A stretch of 13,267 nt of DNA, from positions 1-13,267 of the forward strand of contig JACDAF010000138.1 of the NCBI GenBank assembly GCA_013695575.1, in the 5' to 3' direction. This stretch comes from Chloroflexota bacterium. GTDB taxonomy: Bacteria > Chloroflexota > Limnocylindria > P2-11E. How positions within the stretch are numbered: position 1 is the first letter of the stretch; each line of letters begins with the position of its first letter. The position numbers were made by a program, and so were the translations under genes. The notes beneath the pieces were generated by a model. It saw only the letters and a program-made list of their open reading frames with translations, was not told where the DNA came from and made no database searches. Below, piece by piece: positions 7,859 through 13,267 of this stretch.

Positions 7859-8346
7859 AGATCCAGTTCGAGCACCCGACGCAGCTGCTCGCGTCGACGT
7901 TCCTGCGCGCGCTGGCGCAGGATGAGCCGCAGGTCGCGTGGGAGCGGCTCTCGCGCGAGGGCCGCGGCTTGCTCGAGGGCATCTACGCCGCGCGCGCGAA
8001 CGTGCTCCTCCATCGTGCCGCCGGGGTCGGCTCGGCGGGGACCGACGAGCGGCTCGCCGACGTCATCGCGCCGCTCCGCGAGGCGGCGTTGCGCGCGTGC
8101 GGCGGCCCGGAGCGGATCCTCGGCCTCGGCGTCTCCGCGGCGCGCATGCCCGACCGGCACACCGCGTTCGTCCTGCTGCTGCCCGATTTCGGTGAGGAAC
8201 GGATCGTGAACGAGTCCGACTGGCGCCCGGCTCACCTGCTGGCGTTCACGTACGAATCCCGGGAGTGGCTCGTCGACCTCGGACGGACGGCGCTCTTGTC
8301 CGCCGAGGCCGGTCTGCCCGACCCGCTGGGGGAGATACGGGCGTGA
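7855..8346 (+). CDS. Hypothetical protein between lepA and hemW, NTF2-like in outline
   Basis: I do not recognise this 163-residue protein as a named family. The GTG start overlaps the lepA stop by 4 nt (GTGA) and its own stop overlaps the hemW start in the same way, so it is almost certainly translated. No signal peptide or membrane segment is visible. Its outline suggests an NTF2/cystatin-like fold: an N-terminal helix pair (STFLRALAQDEPQVAWERLS, 14-33), a middle alpha/beta part with hydrophobic strand HTAFVLLLPDF (102-112), and a C-terminal strand pair ending in LLAFTYESREWLVDLG (128-143), like the W-x-VDL endings of NTF2-like proteins. That fold is inference. Co-translation suggests a role tied to ribosome or heme-chaperone function, but nothing proves it. 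Confidence 0.85.
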   Translation: MKIQFEHPTQLLASTFLRALAQDEPQVAWERLSREGRGLLEGIYAARANVLLHRAAGVGSAGTDERLADVIAPLREAALRACGGPERILGLGVSAARMPDRHTAFVLLLPDFGEERIVNESDWRPAHLLAFTYESREWLVDLGRTALLSAEAGLPDPLGEIRA

Positions 8347-9497
8347 GGGGCATCGGCCTGTACGTCCACATCCCCTTTTGCGCCGCGCGCTGCCCGTACT
8401 GCGACTTCGCGACTGCGCCCGCGACGACCGTGCTGCGGGGCCGCTACCTCGCGGCGCTCCTGACCGAGATCTCGCGTGAGGGCGCAGCCCTCGGGCGGCC
8501 CCGCGTCCGGACGGTGTTCTTCGGCGGCGGGACGCCGAGCCTTCTGGAGCCCGACGAGATCGCCTCGCTCGGCGCCGCGCTCCGGTCGGCATTCGAGCTA
8601 CGGCCGCGGGAGGTCACCGTCGAAGCGAACCCGGCGACGCTCGATCGCGCGCGCCTGGAGTCGTGGCGGGAGCTCGGGATGACCCGCTTGTCGCTCGGCG
8701 CGCAGTCGTTCCGCGAGCGTGGTCTCCGGGCGCTCGGCCGCACGCACCAGCCCGAGGACGTGGAACCGGCGGTCGACGCGGCGCGCGGCATCGGCTGCGA
8801 CGTGAGCCTCGATCTCATCTTCGGCTGGCCTGGCCAAACGGCGCGCGACTGGGCGGACGACCTCGACGCGGCGGTCGCGCTCGGCGTGGCCCACCTCTCG
8901 GCGTACCCGCTCGAGCTGCAGCTCGAGCCTGACGAGGGCGTGGCGAATTGGCCGGGCGGCGGGTGGCCGACTCTCGAGCGCTGGCGTCGGGCCGCCGAAG
9001 CCGCGGGGCCCGGCGACGATGGGGTCGCGTCGCTGTACGAGCAGGCCGAGGCGCGGCTCGCGCGCTCGGGGTATCGGCACTACGAGATCGCCAACTGGGC
9101 CAGGGCGGGGAAGCGCTGCCTGCACAACCTCACCTACTGGCGCAACGGCGAGTGGCTCGGGGTCGGGACGGGAGCGCACTCGCATCTCGCGGGCCGGCGG
9201 TCGCGAAACCCGGCCGCGCTGCTCGACTACCTGGATCGGATCGAGCACGGCCTCGGCCGGATCCCGGATCCCGCCGCGGAGCCCGCGCTCGACACGGCGA
9301 TGCTGGCCCTCCGTCTCGACGGCGGGCTGGACCTCAGCCGCTACGGCCATCGCTTCGGCGCCGCGGCACGCGACCGCGCCGCCGCCGCGCTCCGGCTCGC
9401 CGACGGATCGCTCGTCGACACGATCGGTGGGCGGGTACGGCTCACCCCGCGGGGCCGGCTTCTCGCGAACGAGGTATTCGCGTCGCTCCTCCCCTGA
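8343..9497 (+). CDS. hemW: Heme chaperone HemW (radical SAM, HemN-like)
   Basis: The 384-residue cytoplasmic protein belongs to the oxygen-independent coproporphyrinogen-oxidase-like radical SAM family. HemW members bind and deliver heme rather than act as oxidases. The [4Fe-4S] motif CAARCPYC has cysteines at residues 13, 17 and 20. GGGTPS, EANP, LGAQSF and SLDLIFGWPGQT follow in order, and the HemW-specific CLHNLTYWRNGEWLGVGTGA block precedes the C-terminal winged-helix-like part (RLTPRGRLLANEVF). The start GTG overlaps the upstream stop by 4 nt and gives the family N-terminus (GIGLYVHIPFC). A lepA-hemW order is common in bacteria. Here the heat-shock genes that often follow are absent, and the operon ends at a hairpin. 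Confidence 0.94.
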   Translation: MRGIGLYVHIPFCAARCPYCDFATAPATTVLRGRYLAALLTEISREGAALGRPRVRTVFFGGGTPSLLEPDEIASLGAALRSAFELRPREVTVEANPATLDRARLESWRELGMTRLSLGAQSFRERGLRALGRTHQPEDVEPAVDAARGIGCDVSLDLIFGWPGQTARDWADDLDAAVALGVAHLSAYPLELQLEPDEGVANWPGGGWPTLERWRRAAEAAGPGDDGVASLYEQAEARLARSGYRHYEIANWARAGKRCLHNLTYWRNGEWLGVGTGAHSHLAGRRSRNPAALLDYLDRIEHGLGRIPDPAAEPALDTAMLALRLDGGLDLSRYGHRFGAAARDRAAAALRLADGSLVDTIGGRVRLTPRGRLLANEVFASLLP

Positions 9498-9532
9498 GGG
9501 CGAGGCTGAAACGTGCACGCCGCTCGACATGA

Positions 9533-9567
9533 CGAGGCGCCGTACCCGGTCCGGGCGCGGCGCCTCG
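9533..9567. terminator. Hairpin between convergent hemW and CAP gene
   Basis: Arms CGAGGCGCC (9533-9541) and GGCGCCTCG (9559-9567) form a 9-bp GC stem. A second inverted repeat, CCCGG-T-CCGGG, lies in the loop. It sits 35 nt after the hemW stop and 24 nt beyond the stop of the opposing gene (9591). No T-run is present on either side, as is common in high-GC genomes, so termination efficiency is uncertain. Confidence 0.55.
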
Positions 9568-9590
9568 CCGGAGAGATGGGTGGGAAGTCG

Positions 9591-10496
9591 TTAACGGACG
9601 GTGATCGTCCAGACGACGCCGGTGTCCTCGAGCCAGGTCGTCCCGTCGATGACGCCACGGACCGCCAGGCGATAGGTGCCGGGCGTGGCCGGCGCCTTGA
9701 TCGTGAACCGGAACCAACCGTCCTGCCCCGGCCCGACGTAAGGCGTGGTGGTGGTCGCAGGCCGGGACAAGTTCATCCAACCGACAGCGAGGTCCGGGCG
9801 CGGCGTGTCGAGCGGGCTGGCCGTGCCGATATTCACCTGCTGCCCGGGATTGCCGAGGTACCAGCCACGGTAGCCCGTGTTGAGCAACGCGACGACGAGC
9901 ATGGTGGTCTGGCCCGGTGCCAACACCGGGTCCGCCGTTTGCACGCCGAACCTGGCGTGGTAGCCGAGGTCGAAGCTGCTCGCCGTGGCAGCATCGACGA
10001 CACCCCCGAAGTTCGCGACCCAGTAGGTCGCGTAGGAGGAGCCGGCGTTGTACGCGCGCCCGAGGCCGATCGCGCGGTAGTTCGGGTCGACCAGCGCCGC
10101 GTAGTGGCCGGGGCTGTTGACCCAGCCGTCGAACACCGCACGCGCGGCGGTGTGACCCGCGGCGAGGGTCTCCCCCGTCCAGGTGCTCGCCGCGGGGTAA
10201 CCGGCGTCGGCCATGCGCTGGGTGGACGTACGGCCGTCGAGCGAGGTGTGCGAGAAGTAGTTGTAGACAGCCATGTCCTGCGCCATCCACTTCGCCGAGA
10301 ACGTGAGCGTGTCGGAGACCGCCAGCGTCGGAAGCCCCTTCGATGCGCGGAACGCGTTCACGACGTGCTGGAGCACCGTCTCCTCCGAGTCGAGCGTTGC
10401 TGCACCGGCGCGTGACGATGCCAAGCCCGCGAGCGAGCTGCCGAGTACGATGGTCGCGAGGACCCCCCCGGCGAGGGTGCGAAGCGTGCGGAACAT
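9591..10496 (-). CDS. Secreted CAP/SCP-domain protein with C-terminal Ig-like domain
   Basis: The product is 301 residues. Residues 1-33 form a signal peptide: basic start MFRTLRTLAGG, hydrophobic core, and a likely cleavage after AGAA or a nearby Ala. Residues 38-166 are a CAP domain: NAFRASKGLPTLAV, FSHTSLDGRT with His83, GETLAAGHTAA with Glu109, WVNSPGHYAAL with His131, YRAIGLGRAY, and YATYWVANFGG. The His/Glu/His set typical of CAP cavities is present. Residues 180-301 form a beta-rich domain with ADPVLAPGQTTMLVVALLNTG, W212, PGTYRLAVRGVIDGTTWL and a final VVWTITV, like the NBR1-type Ig-like domains found in Chloroflexota extracellular proteins. The ATG is chosen because AGGAG (10504-10508) precedes it by 7 nt and it begins the signal peptide. 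It likely acts in the envelope or outside the cell; the substrate is unknown. A structured leader precedes it. Confidence 0.92.
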   Translation of the reverse strand: MFRTLRTLAGGVLATIVLGSSLAGLASSRAGAATLDSEETVLQHVVNAFRASKGLPTLAVSDTLTFSAKWMAQDMAVYNYFSHTSLDGRTSTQRMADAGYPAASTWTGETLAAGHTAARAVFDGWVNSPGHYAALVDPNYRAIGLGRAYNAGSSYATYWVANFGGVVDAATASSFDLGYHARFGVQTADPVLAPGQTTMLVVALLNTGYRGWYLGNPGQQVNIGTASPLDTPRPDLAVGWMNLSRPATTTTPYVGPGQDGWFRFTIKAPATPGTYRLAVRGVIDGTTWLEDTGVVWTITVR

Positions 10497-10503
10497 GCCA
10501 TCT

Positions 10504-10660
10504 CTCCTGCGCTTACGTCGTTGCATCGGAGAGATGCGACGATCGCGTTCGGTGGCCACGCATGACTCCCGTGAGTCCCGTGACCTCCACCCCGCCTCTT
10601 TTCGCGGGTTGCCCGGTGTCGCCGCCGATCCGCGATCGCGCCGAGGCATCAGTTTCAGGT
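10504..10660 (-). promoter_or_regulatory. Structured 5' leader of the CAP gene, possible divergent ydaO (c-di-AMP) riboswitch
   Basis: Reading the minus strand, four blocks recall the ydaO/yuaA consensus in the right order: CTGAAACTG (10658-10650), GGGCAACCC (10614-10606), GGGGTGGAGGTC (10593-10582), and CCGAACGCGATCGTC (10552-10538) followed after a 15-nt hairpin by AACGACGTAAGCG (10522-10510). The last block differs from the B. subtilis ydaO AACCTCGTAAGCG, as I remember it, at two positions. Between blocks lie the stems CCCGC/GCGGG (around a GAAAAGAG loop) and GACTC-ACGG-GAGTC. The leader ends in the AGGAG ribosome-binding site. ydaO elements commonly control cell-wall and secreted-hydrolase genes, which fits the CAP gene. 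The match was made by eye, blocks 2 and 3 carry substitutions, and the hairpin insertion is unusual. Confidence 0.4.
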
Positions 10661-10870
10661 GGGCGGGCCCCTGTGCACAGGGGCGAGGTCGTACCTGCTT
10701 TTTCGGCGAGAGGGCTACCCCGCGCGAGGACCTGCGGGGCCGCGAAGTGCGTCAAAGACACGTCCGCCACGCGTCCGTCAGCAAGCGCTCGCCCGGGTGC
10801 GGCATCACTCTTGCGCGACCATCAGGGCACCACGCGTGTCCGAGTGGCGCGTGACGTATGGGAGGAAGTC
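10661..10870. other. Remainder of divergent intergenic region with hairpins
   Basis: Together with the leader above this makes a 374-nt gene-free stretch between the divergent CAP (-) and ARKST-repeat (+) genes. It holds an 18-nt perfect palindrome (10667-10684, core CCCCTGTGCACAGGGG), a small AGGT-CGT-ACCT hairpin (10686-10696) and a CCCCGC/GCGGGG hairpin (10718-10739, 10-nt loop). The repeat gene's ribosome-binding site GGAGG is at 10861-10865. I see no convincing -10/-35 pair for either direction and no small gene with coding character. Confidence 0.5.
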
Positions 10871-11320
10871 ATGGCGAACGAACGGGACCAGAACGAGCTG
10901 GGCGGTCTCGAGGAAAGCGAGCCGGCGCTTTGGGGCGACGAGGGTGAGGCGGCCGCTACCGGGGCGGGCCAGGGCGGGCGCGCCCAGCAGAGCGACGCGC
11001 GGACGAGCGCGGGGACCGCCCCGAAGGGCATGAGTGCCGGCACGAGCACCGGTGGCCGCAAGGTCGCCAGGGCGCGCAAGTCCACCGGGGCCGGGAAGTC
11101 CGCCGGCGCCCGGAAGTCCACCGGCGCCCGGAAGAGCACGACCGGCCGCAAGAGCACCGGTGCCCGGAAGAGCACGACCGGCCGCAAGAGCACCGGTGCC
11201 CGGAAGAGCACGGGTCCGCGCCGTGGCCGGAAGTCCACCGGCGCGCGCAAGAGCACGACCGGTCGGAAGTCGACGACCCGAAAGAGCGCCGGGCGTAGCT
11301 CGCGAGGCCGGGCCCGCTAG
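10871..11320 (+). CDS. Histone-tail-like basic repeat protein (ARKST repeats)
   Basis: The product is 149 residues. Residues 1-50 are acidic to neutral (NERDQNELGGLEESEPALWG near the start). Residues 63-149 are extremely basic and low-complexity, built from hexapeptides RKSTGA and RKSTTG that alternate with a 12-residue period and end in RKSAGRSSRGRAR. There is no signal peptide or fold-forming hydrophobic core. Such Lys/Arg/Ser/Ala/Gly tails occur in bacterial histone-H1-like proteins and HU tails, so it probably binds DNA or RNA and compacts the nucleoid. That is inference. The ATG is chosen because GGAGG (10861-10865) precedes it by 5 nt; the open frame upstream is not coding-like. The gene is monocistronic, with its own upstream region and two hairpins after the stop. 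Confidence 0.85.
   Translation: MANERDQNELGGLEESEPALWGDEGEAAATGAGQGGRAQQSDARTSAGTAPKGMSAGTSTGGRKVARARKSTGAGKSAGARKSTGARKSTTGRKSTGARKSTTGRKSTGARKSTGPRRGRKSTGARKSTTGRKSTTRKSAGRSSRGRAR
11129..11200 (+). repeat. Two exact tandem 36-bp repeats inside the basic repeat gene
   Basis: The unit at 11129-11164 is repeated without change at 11165-11200, and the first 12 bases (CGGAAGAGCACG) begin a third copy at 11201. The 36-bp unit encodes 12 residues, so copy-number change keeps the frame. Looser copies lie on both sides (11060-11128 and 11220-11290). Confidence 0.9.
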
Positions 11321-11337
11321 GCCGGGCCGACGCGGGC

Positions 11338-11370
11338 AGCAAGAGGGCCGCCCCACTGGCGGCCCTTGCT
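11338..11370 (+). terminator. Hairpin after the basic repeat gene
   Basis: AGCAAGAGGGCCGCC and GGCGGCCCTTGCT pair over 13 bp with a 2-nt bulge around the loop CCACT. It starts 17 nt after the stop codon of the repeat gene. It is GC-rich with no clear U-run, like many terminators in high-GC genomes. Confidence 0.65.
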
Positions 11371-11413
11371 CTCCGCTAGCCGGCCTCGACTTCGTCTCGG
11401 CCGGCTAGCGGGG
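11371..11413. terminator. Large hairpin, probably a bidirectional terminator
   Basis: Arms 11373-11385 and 11399-11411 are perfectly complementary over 13 bp (CCGCTAGCCGGCC), extended by two more pairs. The 13-nt loop can form an inner GAC-TTC-GTC hairpin. It lies between the convergent repeat gene (+) and the 35-residue basic protein gene (-, stop at 11458), so it can serve both. Confidence 0.65.
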
Positions 11414-11457
11414 GCCCTGCGCCTCGGCCGAGGGAGGGCGCCCGCGCCGGTGCGTTC

Positions 11458-11565
11458 CTAATTCCGCTTGCCGCGGCCCATTCCCGGCTTGCGCCCGTGA
11501 TTCGCCTTCTTCGAGCGCCAGCCGAGCTTGCCGGTCGTCTTTTGCTTCTTCTGTCCTTTGCTCAA
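11458..11565 (-). CDS. 35-residue very basic protein, small ribosomal-protein-like
   Basis: The frame encodes 35 residues: SKGQKKQKTTGKLGWRSKK after the initiator, then ANHGRKPGMGRGKRN. About 40 percent are Lys or Arg; there is one Trp and no acidic residue. It starts at TTG with a strong purine-rich ribosome-binding site (GGAGGG) about 8 nt upstream. The composition and the KANHGRKP segment recall actinobacterial bL37-type ribosomal proteins, which carry a KANHGKRP-like motif; I state this from memory of the family. It most likely binds rRNA or another nucleic acid. The TTG overlaps a TGA stop of the upstream frame (TTGA), so it could be coupled to that gene. It is too short for most gene finders, and being real rests on composition, ribosome-binding site and motif. 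Confidence 0.7.
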   Translation of the reverse strand: MSKGQKKQKTTGKLGWRSKKANHGRKPGMGRGKRN

Positions 11566-12578
11566 ACCCTGCTCCCTCCGCTGACGTCGCCTGCTCCCGC
11601 GCGGGGGTCCCCGGACGGCTCGGTCGGGCAAAGCCCTCCGTCGCCGGATCGCCGGTCCTTCCCCCCTGGAATAGTCGGAGCTGGAGCGTGCGCGTTGGTG
11701 GCGCGATGAGCTCCGTCACGAGCCATTGTCCTACCACGTCGGCGTCGGCGTCGGCGGCGAGCCCCACGCGCGTCCGCGCGGCGACGAGATGCCGTCGGGC
11801 CGCGCGCGCATCGATCCCAAGTTACCTTGGCGGCTGCGCCGACCGGAAGCTCGAGGATGTCATGCAGGACGAACGCCGTGAGCTCCGGCCCCCGCAGCGT
11901 GTGGCGCCCGACGAGGTCGCGGAGGCCTGCTCCGAACAGTCGTCCTTCCGAGATCCCACTCCTGAGAGCCGTGGCCGGCTCGCCGTCCAGCTCCGCCACG
12001 CGTACCAGCGCGGCGACCTCAGAGTCCGGCAAACGGCGCGCGCCCTCGAGGCTCGCGAAGAAACGCCGCACGACCTGATCGTCGGTGACCCGGGCTCGCT
12101 GGCTCCGCGGCCGCCTCGTGATCCGGCCGAGCGCGGCGCCGAGGTCGCGTCGCAGGCCAGCGAGGTCGGCGAACCGCACGACTTCGACGACCGCCGGATT
12201 GCCAAGGAGGATCCGGGAGACCGGCCGATCACGCTCGACCACGATGACGACCGGGACACCGTGCTCCCGCACGACCTCGACCTCGGTCCCGACGCCGAGT
12301 GAGGGTAGCCCCGCGTACGCGATCAGCACCGCAGCGGCGGCGACGTGGGCGCGTTTGATGTCGAATGCGGTTCGCGCGTCGAGGTGCGCGTCTGCGATCA
12401 GGTGGTGGTCCGGGCGATGCGGCAGGTACGGCCGAAGCCCAGCGTCCGAAACGATCTCGGAGAGCACCTCGTAGAAGAGCCGGATCGGAGCGCCGTCCTG
12501 CACCGCCGTCAGCGCTCCGCTGACGTAGACCTCGCCCGTCACGACACCGACGGCCTGCTCTTCCATGCGGACCGCCAA
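11562..12578 (-). pseudogene. DNPH1-like nucleotide N-hydrolase domain plus sigma-region-4-like HTH, apparent frameshift
   Basis: The open frame gives 338 residues. Residues 16-150 resemble the nucleoside 2-deoxyribosyltransferase / DNPH1 group: VYVSGALT (17-24), FDIKRAHV (72-79) with Asp73, VLIAYAGLPSLGVGTEVE (84-101) with likely catalytic Glu99, then VPVVIVVERDRPVSRILLG. DNPH1 enzymes hydrolyse deoxynucleoside monophosphates such as 5-hydroxymethyl-dUMP. Residues 228-252 (LRGPELTAFVLHDILELPVGAAAKV) begin a sigma-70 region 4-like helix-turn-helix. After Val252 (11823-11825) the frame turns into arginine-rich nonsense. Removing one T from TT at 11822-11823 instead gives VLGIDARAARRHLVAARTRVG, a normal completion of that HTH. 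So the gene looks frameshifted, or the base is an assembly error. The start could also be Met5 or a GTG at residue 13. It is divergent from the Crp-family gene, 45 nt apart. Confidence 0.65.
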
Positions 12579-12610
12579 TCATGCGTACGCCGTCAAGCCG
12601 CGACCTGGGG

Positions 12611-12616
12611 TACGGT
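12611..12616 (+). promoter_or_regulatory. Possible -10 element for a leaderless Crp-family transcript
   Basis: TACGGT fits TA-N3-T and lies 7 nt before the GTG at 12624. The start codon has no good Shine-Dalgarno. No -35 hexamer is recognisable (CGCCGT at the expected place). It is a weak call based on spacing. Confidence 0.3.
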
Positions 12617-12623
12617 CACCGCC

Positions 12624-13267
12624 GTGGATGGCCGTCTGCGGGAGAGCCTGCGCAGGCTCCCCCTCTTCGCGAAGCTCTCGGACCCGGAGCTCGACGAGCT
12701 GGGCTCGCGCATGCGGCAAAAGCAGTTCAAGCGCGGGGACACGATCTTCCGCAAGGACGATCGAGGGACCCACCTGTACGTCGTGCTCGAAGGCGCCGTC
12801 AAGATCGCGCTCCCCGGCGAATTCGGTCAGGAGGCGCTCGTTGCGATCGCGCGGGCGGGTGAGTACTTCGGTGAGCTCGCGCTCCTCGACCGCAGCCCGC
12901 GCTCCGCGACCGTCGTCGCCCTCGAGGACACGCAGGCGGCCCTGCTCGCTGCGGACGACTTCCTCGCGTTCCTGGAATCGCACCCGCTCGCGGTACGCAC
13001 GGTGCTCGAGGCGCTCGCCCGTACCGTGCGCCGGCTGTCGGACCGCGTTGAGGACCTCATCTTTCTTGATGTGCCGAGCCGTGTCGCGAAGTACCTCCTC
13101 GACCTCGCCCAGCACAATGGCGGGGCGGACAAGGAGCTCAACCTGACGCAGGACGAGCTTGCGGCTTTCACCGGCGCGTCCCGAGTGTCCGTGAACCGCG
13201 TCCTCGGCGATCTCGAGCGGCGGGGTCTCATCACCATCCGGCGACGGCGGATCGCGATCCTTGACGC
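12624..13267 (+). CDS. Crp/Fnr-family transcriptional regulator, C-terminus cut by window end
   Basis: 214 residues are visible and the frame is open to the window edge. Residues about 12-125 form a cyclic-nucleotide-binding domain: LPLFAKLSDPELDEL, FKRGDTIFRKDD, LYVVLEGAVKI, and GEYFGELALLDRSPRSATVVA (79-99), which keeps the GEL and RSA positions that hold the cyclic-nucleotide phosphate in Crp. A long dimerisation helix follows (about 110-145). The winged HTH is LTQDELAAFTGASRVSVNRVLGDLERRGLI split over 174-203, with recognition helix SRVSVNRVL. There are no Fnr-type N-terminal cysteines, so a cAMP-type ligand is more likely than iron-sulfur sensing. The GTG start gives a normal N-terminus. 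Probably only a few residues are missing. It is divergent from the hydrolase/HTH gene and could control it, which is inferred from position only. Confidence 0.92.
   Translation, partial: MDGRLRESLRRLPLFAKLSDPELDELGSRMRQKQFKRGDTIFRKDDRGTHLYVVLEGAVKIALPGEFGQEALVAIARAGEYFGELALLDRSPRSATVVALEDTQAALLAADDFLAFLESHPLAVRTVLEALARTVRRLSDRVEDLIFLDVPSRVAKYLLDLAQHNGGADKELNLTQDELAAFTGASRVSVNRVLGDLERRGLITIRRRRIAILD

Noticed and set aside
10567..10583. Direct repeat TCCCGTGA x2 at 9-bp spacing as an operator
   Set aside because: It is explained by the GACTC-ACGG-GAGTC stem of the leader; no matching repeats are seen at other promoters in the window.
10561..10590. Guanidine-II (mini-ykkC) riboswitch from two ACGG loops
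   Set aside because: Two ACGG tetraloop candidates exist (GTC-ACGG-GAC and GACTC-ACGG-GAGTC), but they share the same GAC bases and cannot form together; the class needs two separate hairpins.
10545..10620. c-di-GMP-I (GEMM) riboswitch in the CAP-gene leader
   Set aside because: GGGCAACC, a GAAA-containing loop and CACGGGACT recall GEMM, but the key GCAAAGCC segment and the closing 3' strand are missing. The ydaO-like reading explains more of the leader.
10805..11356. Minus-strand frames opposite the ARKST-repeat gene
   Set aside because: Proline/alanine/leucine-rich repeats simply mirror the repeat DNA; no ribosome-binding site or motif was seen.
11562..11820. Arginine-rich C-terminal tail of the 338-residue frame as a real domain
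   Set aside because: The TTGA overlap with the small gene would favour it, but the residues look like out-of-frame high-GC sequence, and a single-base change restores a proper HTH.
12579..12623. Crp-type binding site in the divergent spacer
   Set aside because: Only short palindromes (GCGTACGC, CGGTCACCG) are present; there is no TGTGA-N6-TCACA-like site.

Overview
This high-GC window reads like a chromosomal segment of a Gram-positive-type or Chloroflexota-like bacterium. The pointers are its GC-rich third codon positions, many GTG/TTG starts, a MurJ of the LFELLVAGAL type, a secreted CAP protein carrying the NTG-x3-W Ig-like domain that I associate with Chloroflexota, and two possible leaderless promoters. 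The lineage call is inference and of low certainty. Most of the window is core metabolism and housekeeping. The accessory-looking material begins near 9.5 kb.

Layout. 1-290: 3' end of a ROK-family sugar kinase. 361-4018: lower-glycolysis cluster gap-pgk-eno on the + strand. pgk starts 4 nt after gap, and strong hairpins lie before gap and between pgk and eno. 4023-4313: rpsT (S20) on the - strand, convergent with eno only 4 nt away. 4461-9497: tightly coupled + strand operon murJ-lepA-hypothetical-hemW, in which each junction overlaps by 1 to 4 nt. 9533-9567: terminator hairpin. 9591-10496: secreted CAP/SCP-domain protein on the - strand. Its 160-nt leader is structured, resembles a divergent ydaO (c-di-AMP) riboswitch, and could form a stem that hides its ribosome-binding site. 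10871-11320: histone-tail-like protein with ARKST repeats, followed by two large hairpins. 11458-11565: a 35-residue very basic protein on the - strand, shaped like a small ribosomal protein. 11562-12578: on the - strand, a DNPH1-like nucleotide N-hydrolase domain joined to a sigma-region-4-like helix-turn-helix, apparently broken by a one-base insertion. 12624-end: Crp/Fnr-family regulator on the + strand, running off the window.

How the genes fit together: the ROK kinase and gap-pgk-eno cover glucose entry and the lower half of glycolysis. murJ (lipid II flippase), lepA (ribosomal back-translocase) and hemW (heme chaperone) share one transcript with an unrecognised NTF2-like-looking protein. 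The items most worth pursuing are the CAP-gene leader, the 35-residue basic protein, the ARKST-repeat protein and the frameshifted hydrolase/HTH fusion next to a Crp regulator. I see no tRNA, rRNA, CRISPR array, insertion sequence or prophage.
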